A stretch of 64,000 bases of DNA from Sphingobacteriaceae bacterium. Lineage in GTDB: Bacteria; Bacteroidota; Bacteroidia; B-17B0; Aurantibacillaceae. The stretch lies in contig JADJXI010000003.1 of the NCBI GenBank assembly GCA_016715905.1, forward strand, positions 834,039-898,038, given 5' to 3'. Below, in pieces: positions 1 to 8,442 of the stretch (positions within the stretch are counted from its first letter, which is position 1; each line of letters opens with the position of its first letter). The translations under genes and the position numbers were made by a program. Below the pieces are notes generated by a model, which was given only the letters and a program-made list of their open reading frames with translations, did not search any database and had not been told where the DNA came from.

Positions 1-1295
1 TATTTACTTTTTGGTTTTGGTGTAATTTCAATAGCGCCATCAATGAATTGGTAAGTATCAGCTGTATAAAATTGCGTGAAACCTTCATCGAGAAAAGCTC
101 TGTAATTTTCATTACTCCCAACCATTCCCATAAACCAGTTATGTGTCATTTCATGTATAATTAAAGAACGATAACCCGGATCGAAACCGCCACATAAAGT
201 TAGCATGGGATATTCCATTCCATCCTGCGCATCGGCAACAATCATTTTGGGGTAATGATAAGCTCCAATGTTATAAGAATTCACTTCCATTATTTTAGCA
301 ATATATTGCGAAGCATTATACCATCCGGCAGCATGCGGCTCTTGCACCATCGCTATGCATCGTACGCCATTCCAATTGCTTTCGCCTATGCGGTAATTCG
401 GGTCAGCCGTAAAGGCAAAATCGTGTACATTAATGGCACTGAATTTCCAGGTTTTTTTTGTGCCATCGCGAGGAGTGATAATGGAAGGTGGAGAATTGAA
501 AGGTTTTTTGAGAAAATTATGGATATCTAATTTTTGCCTCAATTCCATAGGTAAAACCTCAATCTCATTGGTTAAAACGCCGGTTCCATCAGCCACATAA
601 TGCGAAGGCATAGTAATTTCAACATGGAAAGATCCGTAATCGCCATAAAATTCATGATCCATGTGTTGATCAGTGTTCCAGATAAACTTTCGATCGATTA
701 CACTTACCCGTGGATACCAATGCACTAAATCATAGTGTTTCTGACCAAATGAATTAAACATTTTCATTCGGTTACGAATCACTTCTTTATCGAAATAAGT
801 TTTGAAATCGATTTGTAAGGTTACCGATTCGCCGGAACGTAAAATTTTTGGTAAGTATACTTTAAGAATAGTATTATCAAGTTCTGTTTTAAGTTCTGTG
901 TCATTGCTGCTTATTTTTTCTATGGTTGTTCCTAAACCTTCTTTTCTGTATTTGCTGTATTTTAATTTATAATCATTGTTTTTATACAAGTCGGATAAAT
1001 AAGAGCCTTTGGCTTGTGCATTATTAAATAGATGTACATAAATAAAAGAAATATCATAGGGCGAATTATTCCAGTAAATAATTTCCTCTTGTCCAGAACA
1101 AATATCTGTACTGTCATTAATTTCCGCTTTAATATTATAATGTATATCCTGCTGCCAATAACCTTCGTATGGTTTTCTGTTTTTCCAATACAAGGGATTT
1201 GTGGTGGAGCGATAGTCAATATATTCGTTTTGAGATAGCCATTCAGGAGCCGATAAAACCAATAAAAACAGTACAAAAACACGACCAAAATTCAT
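1..1295 (-). CDS. M1 family metallopeptidase (5' part; 3' end beyond the window)
   Basis: This gene runs off the left edge; about 431 codons are present from an ATG at 1295. The start is followed by a hydrophobic signal peptide. The zinc site HEMTH is encoded near 137-151, with the third ligand Glu in DEGFT about 18 residues later, which is the M1 (gluzincin) spacing. A DGMEYP segment upstream stands where the GxMEN exopeptidase motif lies. The family consists of zinc aminopeptidases; the signal peptide suggests a periplasmic or exported enzyme that trims peptides. Ile-, Asn- and Lys-rich composition matches the neighbours. The substrate cannot be told, and the C-terminal domain is missing. 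Confidence 0.9.
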   Translation of the reverse strand, partial: MNFGRVFVLFLLVLSAPEWLSQNEYIDYRSTTNPLYWKNRKPYEGYWQQDIHYNIKAEINDSTDICSGQEEIIYWNNSPYDISFIYVHLFNNAQAKGSYLSDLYKNNDYKLKYSKYRKEGLGTTIEKISSNDTELKTELDNTILKVYLPKILRSGESVTLQIDFKTYFDKEVIRNRMKMFNSFGQKHYDLVHWYPRVSVIDRKFIWNTDQHMDHEFYGDYGSFHVEITMPSHYVADGTGVLTNEIEVLPMELRQKLDIHNFLKKPFNSPPSIITPRDGTKKTWKFSAINVHDFAFTADPNYRIGESNWNGVRCIAMVQEPHAAGWYNASQYIAKIMEVNSYNIGAYHYPKMIVADAQDGMEYPMLTLCGGFDPGYRSLIIHEMTHNWFMGMVGSNENYRAFLDEGFTQFYTADTYQFIDGAIEITPKPKSK

Positions 1296-1326
1296 ACTTA
1301 ATAGTATTAAAAAACTAAAGGTAAGC

Positions 1327-1349
1327 TTTTATGCCAAAAAAGCATAAAA
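1327..1349. other. 8-bp inverted repeat between divergent genes
   Basis: TTTTATGC at 1327-1334 and GCATAAAA at 1342-1349 form a perfect 8-bp stem with a 7-base A-rich loop. It lies in the leader of the leftward M1 peptidase gene. It could be a small leader hairpin or a binding site; no T-run follows on the plus strand. Confidence 0.35.
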
Positions 1350-1416
1350 CCACTATTTTTAACGCTTAATGGTTAATATTTATCGATGAAATTGCGGAGT
1401 TATGCTAAAGATTAGC

Positions 1417-1424
1417 TAATTTTG
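1417..1424 (+). promoter_or_regulatory. Bacteroidota -7 element (TAATTTTG)
   Basis: TAATTTTG matches TAnnTTTG. It lies 26 bases before the ATG at 1451, so transcription would start near 1430. A TTG at 1392-1394 is a possible -33 element with slightly long spacing. Confidence 0.45.
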
Positions 1425-1450
1425 CCACTTTTTAAGCGCAATTAGCAAGC

Positions 1451-2338
1451 ATGACCAGATTACTTTTATCCTTCCTTTTAATTTCTAGTTTTTTAACTCA
1501 AGCACAACAAATTTTCATTCATTTTGAAGGACGTGTATTTGATGAAAACAGTCAGGTAATAGGCGGAGCTTCCGTTTTAGTGAAGCAAAATAGTTTGGTG
1601 TATAATTCATTTAGTACGGATGGGGAAGGTGACTATAATTTGTATTTGCCGCTTAACGGAGAATATCAAGTAATTATTTCTAAAGAAGGTTATGTTGCGA
1701 AAAAATATGTTGTAAACACACAAAATATACCGGCGGATAAATCTAAAACTCCTTTTGCTGATCATGTAGCTAATGTGGTATTATTTACATTTTACGAAGG
1801 AGTTGATTACTCTTTATTCGATGAACCCATGAATGTGTACTCATACAATAAAACCAGAGATAATATTTGTTTTGACGCGGACTATTTACATTCGAAAAAA
1901 GAAGCCATGAAAGAATTACGAAAAGAACAAGTAAAGGCTTATTTAGCAAAACTCAAAGCAGATTACCAATTAAAATTAGGAGAAGAAGAGCGAATTAAAA
2001 GGCAAATAGAGGATCAATTGAGGCAGCAAGAGGAAATTAAGATTTGTGAAATGGAAAACACTTTACAAATAATGCTTAATCAGGTAGAATGTGAATTGGC
2101 GGTTTTGAGTGAATCAACTGAAATGTTAAAGAAATCGGATGTAAAAAGCTATAAAAAAAGCGTAGAAGAGCAGGTATTTGAAAGCAAAGAAATTTTTGCT
2201 ATACAACGTATTGTAGCAGTAAACGGTAAGGTTTGGATTTATGTGAAAAAGAGATTTCATTGGGGTGGTGTAGTATTTTACCGGGATAAGGAAGTGATTA
2301 CAGAAGGAATATTTGAGCAAGAAACCAAAAAATCTTGA
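1451..2338 (+). CDS. Exported protein with carboxypeptidase-regulatory-like domain and coiled coil
   Basis: The 295-residue product starts with a signal peptide (about 1-18, ending AQA-Q). A carboxypeptidase-regulatory-like beta-sandwich follows at about 25-100: 'FEGRVFDENSQVIGGASV', an 'FSTDGEGDYNLYLP' strand and 'GYVAKKYVV'. Residues about 150-210 are very rich in Lys, Glu and Gln and predict a coiled coil. The C-terminal 60 residues are unassigned. Such proteins are common in the Bacteroidota envelope and often serve as structural or gliding/secretion accessories, but no precise role can be given. It has its own promoter-like element and stops 79 bases before rpsF. Confidence 0.75.
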   Translation: MTRLLLSFLLISSFLTQAQQIFIHFEGRVFDENSQVIGGASVLVKQNSLVYNSFSTDGEGDYNLYLPLNGEYQVIISKEGYVAKKYVVNTQNIPADKSKTPFADHVANVVLFTFYEGVDYSLFDEPMNVYSYNKTRDNICFDADYLHSKKEAMKELRKEQVKAYLAKLKADYQLKLGEEERIKRQIEDQLRQQEEIKICEMENTLQIMLNQVECELAVLSESTEMLKKSDVKSYKKSVEEQVFESKEIFAIQRIVAVNGKVWIYVKKRFHWGGVVFYRDKEVITEGIFEQETKKS

Positions 2339-2363
2339 ATTTTAGGCAAAAAAGCCCTTTAAA

Positions 2364-2397
2364 TTTGGCTCGGAATTCAAACTTTTAAGTATATTTG
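2364..2397 (+). promoter_or_regulatory. Promoter of the rpsF operon (TTTG ... TATATTTG)
   Basis: TATATTTG at 2390-2397 is a perfect TAnnTTTG -7 element. TTTG at 2364-2367 is in the -33 position with 22 bases between, slightly long. The expected start is near 2404, leaving a leader of about 14 bases before the rpsF ATG at 2418. Confidence 0.65.
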
Positions 2398-2417
2398 CAC
2401 CCCAATAAAAAATAAAA

Positions 2418-2786
2418 ATGAGCAAACGCTACGAGACGGTCTTCATTTTAACTCCCGTTTTGTCTGATGATCAGGCAAAGGAGGCCGCGAAAAAATTTAA
2501 AAAGTCCATTACCGATTTGGGGGGCAAAATCGTTAATGAAGAGCATTGGGGCCTAAAAAAATTGGCCTATCCTATCCAGAAAAAAACTACAGGATTTTAT
2601 CAATTATTTGAATTCTCAGGTGAGGGTGAAGAAATTGTTTCTAATCTTGAGGTTGCGTATAAACGTGATGAAAGAGTATTACGTTTTTTAACTGTGGCAC
2701 TTGACAAGCATGCTATTGCATATGCTGATAAGCGTAAAGGCAAAGTGTCTGAAGCGAAGTCGAAGAAAAAGGAAAGTGCAGCTTAA
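2418..2786 (+). CDS. rpsF: 30S ribosomal protein bS6
   Basis: The 122-residue product starts 'MSKRYETVFILTPVLSDDQ', the classic first beta strand and helix of bS6, and contains 'WGLKKLAYPIQKKTTGFYQLFEF'. A Lys/Ser/Ala-rich tail (about 105-122) extends beyond the folded domain. bS6 pairs with bS18 on the platform of the small subunit. It is the first gene of rpsF-rpsR-rplI, and no Shine-Dalgarno sequence precedes its ATG. Confidence 0.98.
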   Translation: MSKRYETVFILTPVLSDDQAKEAAKKFKKSITDLGGKIVNEEHWGLKKLAYPIQKKTTGFYQLFEFSGEGEEIVSNLEVAYKRDERVLRFLTVALDKHAIAYADKRKGKVSEAKSKKKESAA

Positions 2787-2807
2787 TAATTTAAAAAAGT
2801 AAAAGAA

Positions 2808-3071
2808 ATGGCACAAAACGATATACGTTATCTGAATCCCCCAACAGTGGAGGCTAAGAAGAAAAAATACTGTCGCTTTAAGAAAAGCGGAATTAAATAT
2901 ATAGATTATAAGGATCCTGATTTTTTATTGAAGTTTGTTAACGAACAAGGTAAATTGTTGCCTCGTCGTTTAACAGGTACTTCTTTAAAATTTCAAAGAA
3001 AGGTTGCGCAGGCCGTGAAACGTTCACGTCACTTAGCATTAATGCCTTATGTAGCTGACTTGTTAAAATAA
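2808..3071 (+). CDS. rpsR: 30S ribosomal protein bS18
   Basis: The 87-residue product has the bS18 core, including 'IKYIDYKDPDFLLKFVNEQGKLLPRRLTGTSLKFQRKVAQAVKRSRHLALMPY', and is of normal length. It binds 16S rRNA with bS6. In Bacteroidota ribosomes bS6, bS18 and bS21 help to mask the anti-Shine-Dalgarno end of 16S rRNA (family knowledge). It lies 21 bases after rpsF. The upstream bases are A-rich with no Shine-Dalgarno sequence. Confidence 0.98.
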   Translation: MAQNDIRYLNPPTVEAKKKKYCRFKKSGIKYIDYKDPDFLLKFVNEQGKLLPRRLTGTSLKFQRKVAQAVKRSRHLALMPYVADLLK

Positions 3072-3072
3072 A

Positions 3073-3078
3073 AGGAGG
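3073..3078 (+). promoter_or_regulatory. Full Shine-Dalgarno sequence before rplI
   Basis: AGGAGG (in AAAGGAGG, 3071-3078) sits 8 bases before the rplI ATG. This is a perfect, well-spaced Shine-Dalgarno match, unusual in this phylum and not seen before rpsF or rpsR of the same operon. Confidence 0.8.
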
Positions 3079-3086
3079 AAAGAAAA

Positions 3087-3533
3087 ATGGAAGTTATTTT
3101 AAAACAAGATATAAAAGGTTTAGGATATAAAAATGACATGGTAACCGTTCGTAACGGTTATGGTAGAAATTTTTTGTTACCTAAGGGAATGGCCGTATTG
3201 GCAACCGACAGCGCTAAGAAAATGCATGCTGAAATATTAAAGCAATCAGCTTTTAAAGAAGAAAAGTTACGTGCTGAAGCTGTGGTAAATGCTGAAAAAT
3301 TGGCAAATGTTACAGTAAAAGTTGGAGCTAAAGCCGGTGAAAATGGTAAAATTTTCGGTTCTGTAACCACTATTCAGGTTGCTGATGCTTTGCTTAAAGC
3401 CGGATTTAATGTAGAACGTAAGAACATTGAAATTAACGGAGAAAGCGTAAAGCAACTAGGAACATATAGTGCAAAAGTGCGTTTATTTAAAGAAATTACT
3501 GCAAATGTAAATTTTGAAGTAGTTGCTGAATAA
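3087..3533 (+). CDS. rplI: 50S ribosomal protein bL9
   Basis: The 148-residue product has the bL9 N-terminal domain ('MEVILKQDIKGLGYKNDMVTVRNGYGRNFLLPKGMA'), the long connecting helix (about 45-75) and the C-terminal rRNA-binding domain with 'GKIFGSVTTIQVADALLKAGFNVERKNIEI'. It is the last gene of the operon and ends just before a strong terminator. It is the only one of the three with a canonical Shine-Dalgarno sequence. Confidence 0.98.
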   Translation: MEVILKQDIKGLGYKNDMVTVRNGYGRNFLLPKGMAVLATDSAKKMHAEILKQSAFKEEKLRAEAVVNAEKLANVTVKVGAKAGENGKIFGSVTTIQVADALLKAGFNVERKNIEINGESVKQLGTYSAKVRLFKEITANVNFEVVAE

Positions 3534-3550
3534 TTAGTATTTAATATTTA

Positions 3551-3595
3551 AAAAGCCTTCGTTTTATAAAAGCGAAGGCTTTTTTGTTTTTTTTT
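3551..3595 (+). terminator. Rho-independent terminator of the rpsF operon
   Basis: AAAAGCCTTCG (3551-3561) pairs perfectly with CGAAGGCTTTT (3573-3583) around an 11-base loop, and a long T-run continues to about 3595. Confidence 0.9.
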
Positions 3596-3688
3596 ACTTT
3601 AGTTTCTGCGATATTTATCATGAAAATCGTTAATTATTCAATAAAATGATTGTTTTTAAAAAAAACGGTTTATTATTGTAGTGGAATA

Positions 3689-4075
3689 ATGGTAAAAATC
3701 AGCACACATAGCATTGAAATTTCGGTAGAAACAAAATACCTTTCGCAGCAAAGTTTGCCGCGCGAGAATCATTATTTCTTTGTTTATTTTATTAAAATCC
3801 AAAACAAAAGCGAATTTACTGTTCAGTTACTTTCACGACACTGGGATATATTTGACAGTAACGGAGAGAAACGAGTTGTAGAAGGTGAGGGAGTGGTAGG
3901 TGAAACTCCGGTGCTGGAGCCGGGCGAAAGCTACGAGTACAATAGTGGATGCAATTTACTCACCGATATGGGTTATATGAAAGGATTTTACACCATGCAG
4001 CGAATTTTAGACGGGCAAAAATTTAATGCCGAAATTCCAAGATTTGAATTAATCGTGCCGGCCAAAATGAATTAA
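3689..4075 (+). CDS. apaG: ApaG domain protein
   Basis: From the ATG at 3689 the product has 128 residues, the usual ApaG length; an in-frame TTG at 3650 would add 13 unlikely residues. It has the ApaG/F-box-associated beta-sandwich: 'YFFVYFIKIQNKSEFTVQLLSRHWDIFDSNGE', 'VVGETPVLEPGESYEYNSGC' and 'GFYTMQ'. ApaG was linked to cobalt/magnesium tolerance and Ap4A turnover in enterobacteria, but the biochemical role is unclear. Its stop overlaps the stop of the convergent TPR gene. Confidence 0.93.
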   Translation: MVKISTHSIEISVETKYLSQQSLPRENHYFFVYFIKIQNKSEFTVQLLSRHWDIFDSNGEKRVVEGEGVVGETPVLEPGESYEYNSGCNLLTDMGYMKGFYTMQRILDGQKFNAEIPRFELIVPAKMN

Positions 4076-5229
4076 TTTACCCTACAAAATCGGTCAAAAT
4101 ATTTATGCGCATCCGGGTCGCCAAGGCTTTCGGCTTTGGATAAATCGTCACAAGCTCCATGTTTATCTTTACTGTTTAATTTAATACACGCTCTTCTGAA
4201 ATAAGCTTCGGCATAATTGAATTTTAATTTAATGGCTTGGTCCATATCTTTTAATGCTTCTACATAGCTTTTGTTTTGATTTTTTGCTATTCCTCTGTGA
4301 CAATAATTTACCGGATTTTTTGGATTCAATTTTATTGCCTTATCTAAGTCATCTATAGCTCCACTGTTATCACCAATATTGATTTTTGCATTGGCCCTGA
4401 AGGTAAAAGCTTCTTCATCTTTTTCATCATTATCAATCACCACCGACCAATCTTTAATGGACCCTTGATAATCACGAATATTAAACTTACTTATTGCTCT
4501 AAGTTTATAATAGTAATAATCTATTTCTTTTTCAGGCATAGCGTTTATCGCTTCATCCAGTTCGGGTATGGCTCTAGTATAATCTTTCATGGTATATCTT
4601 ATTTCACCTCTCAGTTTTAATGCATTTAAGTAATCAGGCTTCCAATCAAGGGCAGTAATAAGTGTAAGAATTGCCGGCTTATAACTTTTCCCTTTAAACA
4701 TGAGCATGGCCTGATAATAATACAATTCCGGATCATCAATTTTTTTTCGTTTAGAAATGGCGACCGCGCTGTCTATAGCTTTTTTTGCCCTCGGGAAATC
4801 TAACACGTCATGATAAATCATTCCTTGCACCCGTAAAGCCTCAAAACTTAAAGGTCTTATTTTTTCTGCTCTTAGAATGTTTTTTTCTGCATCATCAAAT
4901 CGGTCTAATTTGTAATAGATATATGCAATTCTTACATACGCTTGATAAAAATCCGGATGTTCTTTTATAATTTTTTTAAATATGGGCCAAGCATCGTTAA
5001 ATTTACCGGAATCAACTAAGGCCATGCCATTTCGATAAGCCTTAATATATTCGGCGGTTGTATCAATAACAGGTTCGTCGTCGTCATTGTTATATTCATC
5101 TACTTCTTCAGTATAATTTGCGTGTTTTGTAACGCTATCCGTTGGTGATTCCTGAGCAGGAATCACAAAATTTAACAAAATAAATAATATTATTAATGTG
5201 CTGTATTTTATTTCAATAAGTCTGCTCAT
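4072..5229 (-). CDS. Exported tetratricopeptide-repeat protein
   Basis: The ATG at 5229 gives 385 residues beginning with a signal peptide ('MSRLIEIKYSTLIILFILLNFVIPAQ'); an ATG at 5244 adds five residues. A short acidic stretch (Asp/Glu/Asn) follows. Then come about nine tandem TPR units to the C-terminus, with recurrent 'A...FRRA', 'AIDDLDKAIKLNPKNP' and 'ALKDMDQAIKL' signatures. TPR arrays bind proteins, so this is probably a periplasmic scaffold; no partner is evident. It converges on apaG with a 4-base overlap of stop codons. Confidence 0.85.
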   Translation of the reverse strand: MSRLIEIKYSTLIILFILLNFVIPAQESPTDSVTKHANYTEEVDEYNNDDDEPVIDTTAEYIKAYRNGMALVDSGKFNDAWPIFKKIIKEHPDFYQAYVRIAYIYYKLDRFDDAEKNILRAEKIRPLSFEALRVQGMIYHDVLDFPRAKKAIDSAVAISKRKKIDDPELYYYQAMLMFKGKSYKPAILTLITALDWKPDYLNALKLRGEIRYTMKDYTRAIPELDEAINAMPEKEIDYYYYKLRAISKFNIRDYQGSIKDWSVVIDNDEKDEEAFTFRANAKINIGDNSGAIDDLDKAIKLNPKNPVNYCHRGIAKNQNKSYVEALKDMDQAIKLKFNYAEAYFRRACIKLNSKDKHGACDDLSKAESLGDPDAHKYFDRFCRVN

Positions 5230-5289
5230 TCCTTTGAAATACATTCATTTTTTATTATCTTTATAACAATTCTAACAAATATAAGTTTT

Positions 5290-6222
5290 ATGCCCGGCTC
5301 TTTTACATTGATAATTATAATTTTAATAACGTTAACATTGTTGCTTTCCATTGTCACTGTACAGCAAGGTAAGGTGGCCGTTACTACTATTTTTGGAAAG
5401 TTCAGCAGAATATTAAGTCCGGGGTTAAATTTCAGAATTCCAATTATTGAGCGGGTTTTCAAAAAAATATCCGTTCAAAACCGAAGTGCCGAATTAGGTT
5501 TTCAAGCTGTAACTATTGATCAGGCCAATGTAAATTTTACCGCCATGTTATTGTACTCTGTAATCAATAGTGATCCTGAAACCATAAAGAGTGTTGCATT
5601 TAAATTTGTGGATGAAAGAAATTTTATGCAGGCTTTGGTTCGTTCTATCGAAGGTTCGGTTCGTGCTTTTGTTGCAACTAAAAAACAAGCGGAAGTTTTA
5701 TCTCTACGTAGAGATATTGTTGATGCGGTGAAAGACCAGTTGGATCAAATTCTAGAAGGTTGGGGTTATCATCTGATAGATTTACAATTGAATGACATAA
5801 CATTTGATGAAGAGGTGATGCGTTCAATGGCCAAAGTGGTTGCCAGTAATAACTTAAAAGCAGCGGCTGAAAATGAAGGTCAGGCGTTATTGATTACTAA
5901 AACTAAAGCGGCAGAAGCAGATGGTAATGCCATAAAAATTTCTGCGCAGGCAGAAAAAGATGCCTCGCAATTAAAAGGTCAAGGTATTGCACTTTTCCGT
6001 CAGGAGGTAGCCAAAGGTATGGCCGGCGCTGCTAAAGAAATGAAAGAAGCGGAATTAGATGCTTCTTTGATATTGTTCAGTATGTGGACAGAATCTGTGA
6101 AAAACTTTGCACAAGAGGGAAAAGGAAATGTGATATTTTTGGATGGAAGTTTGGATGGAATGCAAAATAGCTTAAAACAAATGATGGCTTTAAATCAGCT
6201 ACATCAAAACAAAAAAGATTAA
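5290..6222 (+). CDS. SPFH/Band 7 family membrane protein
   Basis: The 310-residue product has one N-terminal membrane segment (about 6-23). The SPFH domain follows ('VQQGKVAVTTIFGKFSRILSPGLNFRIPIIERV', 'SVQNRSAEL', 'VNFTAMLLYSVINSDPETIKSVAFKF'), then a helical region rich in Ala, Glu, Lys and Gln (about 190-255). It belongs to the stomatin/prohibitin/HflK-QmcA group, which forms oligomeric rings in membranes and organises proteases or membrane microdomains. No NfeD gene is adjacent, so the partner is unknown. Confidence 0.9.
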   Translation: MPGSFTLIIIILITLTLLLSIVTVQQGKVAVTTIFGKFSRILSPGLNFRIPIIERVFKKISVQNRSAELGFQAVTIDQANVNFTAMLLYSVINSDPETIKSVAFKFVDERNFMQALVRSIEGSVRAFVATKKQAEVLSLRRDIVDAVKDQLDQILEGWGYHLIDLQLNDITFDEEVMRSMAKVVASNNLKAAAENEGQALLITKTKAAEADGNAIKISAQAEKDASQLKGQGIALFRQEVAKGMAGAAKEMKEAELDASLILFSMWTESVKNFAQEGKGNVIFLDGSLDGMQNSLKQMMALNQLHQNKKD

Positions 6223-6241
6223 ATAACAAACACAAATAAAC

Positions 6242-8384
6242 ATGAAAAAACATCTATCAATTCTTGGTCTAGCTGTAGCGCTCCTTAGCGGTTTAAACAG
6301 TTTTGGTCAATCGAATAAAGTTTATCCTTGCGGTACTTACGAAGCAATGGAAGCGTATTTCGAGTCTAATCCTGAAGCGCGCAAGTTGTATGAACAAAAA
6401 CAAGAACAATTAAATAAAGATGCTCTTGCGTATAAAAACAATCAAAATAAAACATTAGCACCTCCAATTTATACCATTCCGGTTGTGTTTCATGTTTTAC
6501 ATCAAGGTGGTGCTGAAAATTTACCGGATGCAGATATGATTTCTGCTTTACAATGGGTGAATGATGATTTTGCAAAAGCACATGGAGATGCTTCGTTAAC
6601 AGCTGCTCCGTTTAGCTCGCTTTATATTAATTCCGAAATCAAATTAATGTTGGCCAAAAAAGATCCTGCAGGCAATTGCACTAACGGAATTATTAGACAT
6701 GTGGATGCGAAAACAAATTGGAGCCAATCATCAGCATTGAGTGGCGCTTATTGGAACTATACTTGGGATCCTACAAAATATTTAAATATTTACGTAGTTG
6801 GAAACATAGTGCCTCAAGGAACGGTAACCGGTGGCGGAATTATTGTGGGTTATACTTACAAGCCGGGCACATGGCCTTCCGGAGATCCGCACGATGCTAT
6901 CGTTTATCGCTTTAACTTTTTACAGAATGCACAAGCCCGTTCATTAACACATGAAGTGGGACATTGGTTAAATCTATCACATACTTGGGGGAATACTAAC
7001 GCTCCTGGAGTTGCTTGTGGAGATGACGGATGCGCAGATACCCCCGATACCAAAAGGAAATTTCACGGGGTGCCCATCCAGTTTATCTGGTAATACTTGT
7101 CCGGGAAGCGGGGGATTAGATAATATTCAAAACATCATGAATTATTCTGACTGCCCGATTAATTTCACAACAGATCAAACAAACAGAATGCGTACGGCAC
7201 TTGCTACAGGTGGTGGTTCCGGCAGAAATAATCTATGGTCAGGAACAAATTTAACAGCAACCGATGTAAATGGTTCCGGAATTTGTGCTCCTATTGCCGA
7301 CATTATATCAAATAATTTAAGTTATACGGTTTGTTCAGGTAGTTCTTTAATCATGAAGAGTGCTTCCTATAACGGTACTATTGCCTCTTATGCTTGGGCC
7401 GTTTCTTCAGGTACGGCTGCAACGCCAACGGCTTCTCAAACATCCATTGTATTTCCAACTCCGGGTACTAGTATAGTTACATTAACTGTTACGAACGGAA
7501 CCGGTTCAAGTTCTGTTTCTAAAACAATTACAGTGTTAGATGGTTCTGTTCAAGTTCCAAATAATTATTTTGAAAGCTTTGAAGCACCGGGATTACCTGC
7601 AAATTGGACTGTTGTAAATAACAATGGAGGTTCAGTTACCTGGGCGCAAACTAATCAGGCTGCAATTGATGGAACGAGCTCCTATTATATTCGTGGTGCA
7701 ACCAACTTTGCTAATCACATTGATTATTTAGTTATGCCGGTTATAAATCCGCAATTAAATGTAAATAATACGGTATTTACATTTAAGTATGCTTACGCTA
7801 GAGCGTCAGCAAGTAACAACGATAAATTTGAAGTGCAAGGTTCTATTGATTGTGGCGGAACGTGGAACACAATTATTGGATTAAGCGCTGCTACTATGGC
7901 GAGTGGTTCAGGTGGTGTGACTTCAAGTCCTTATACTCCTGCAGCAAGTGAATGGAAATTATATGATGTTTACGCACACCCGAATTGGTTTACTTACACT
8001 GGTTATCCTAGTGTTATGGTTCGTTTCATGTTCCAAGAAGATGTAGGTGGTGTTGGATTTGGAAACAACTTCTTTTTGGATGATATTATTTTCTCAGATC
8101 CTAATGGTGTAAATGAATTAACCAAGAGTTTAAGTTTCAGAATGGCACCAAATCCTACTAACGGGCAAACTGCTTTGATGTTTAATTTACATGACGCATC
8201 TAAAGTATCCGTTGAAGTTTTAGACATCATGGGTAGACAAGTTTTACCTACAGAAAATTATAATTTAAATCCAGGTGAACAATCAATTGATGTAAATAAA
8301 AATAAAACATTAAGTCATGGAATTTATTTTGTAAATGTGAGTGTTAATGGAGCTGTAATGAGCAGAAAATTAATCATTGACTAA
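6242..8384 (+). pseudogene. Secreted M43 (pappalysin-like) metalloprotease with T9SS sorting domain, split by a frameshift
   Basis: Two overlapping frames (6242-7093 and 7011-8384) together encode one secreted protease. The first has a signal peptide and the metzincin zinc site HEVGHWLNLSH (residues 237-247), then 'CGDDGCADTPDT'. The second continues 'KGNFTGCP' and holds the Met-turn 'NIMNYSDCP', a PKD-like domain, a cleaved-adhesin-like jelly-roll domain and a T9SS type A sorting domain ('MAPNPTNGQT ... GIYFVNV ... KLIID'). Removing one A from the AAAA at 7052-7055 restores a single frame of about 713 codons. It is either a real frameshift mutation or a homopolymer error. Intact, the product would be exported by the type IX system. 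Confidence 0.85.
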
Positions 8385-8398
8385 TTTTTTTCATTAAT

Positions 8399-8434
8399 AA
8401 AAATCCCGTTACTTGGTAGCGGGATTTTTTTTTG
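8399..8434 (+). terminator. Terminator after the M43 protease gene
   Basis: AAATCCCGTTAC pairs with GTAGCGGGATTT (one G-U pair) around a short TTG loop and is followed by nine T residues. It ends just before the likely comEC start. Confidence 0.85.
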
Positions 8435-8442
8435 TTGAAATT

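Noticed and set aside
962..1288. 108-codon open frame on the minus strand
   Set aside because: It is a shadow in another frame of the M1 peptidase gene, which runs from 1295 off the left edge and has the zinc-site motifs.
7040..7070. Programmed ribosomal frameshift in the M43 gene
   Set aside because: The A-run is only four bases, no stimulatory stem was seen, and metalloproteases of this family are not known to use frameshifting. Mutation or sequence error is simpler.
8413..8442. Upstream TTG start of comEC
   Set aside because: It lies within the terminator hairpin of the preceding gene. The TTG at 8443 leads directly into the typical ComEC N-terminus.
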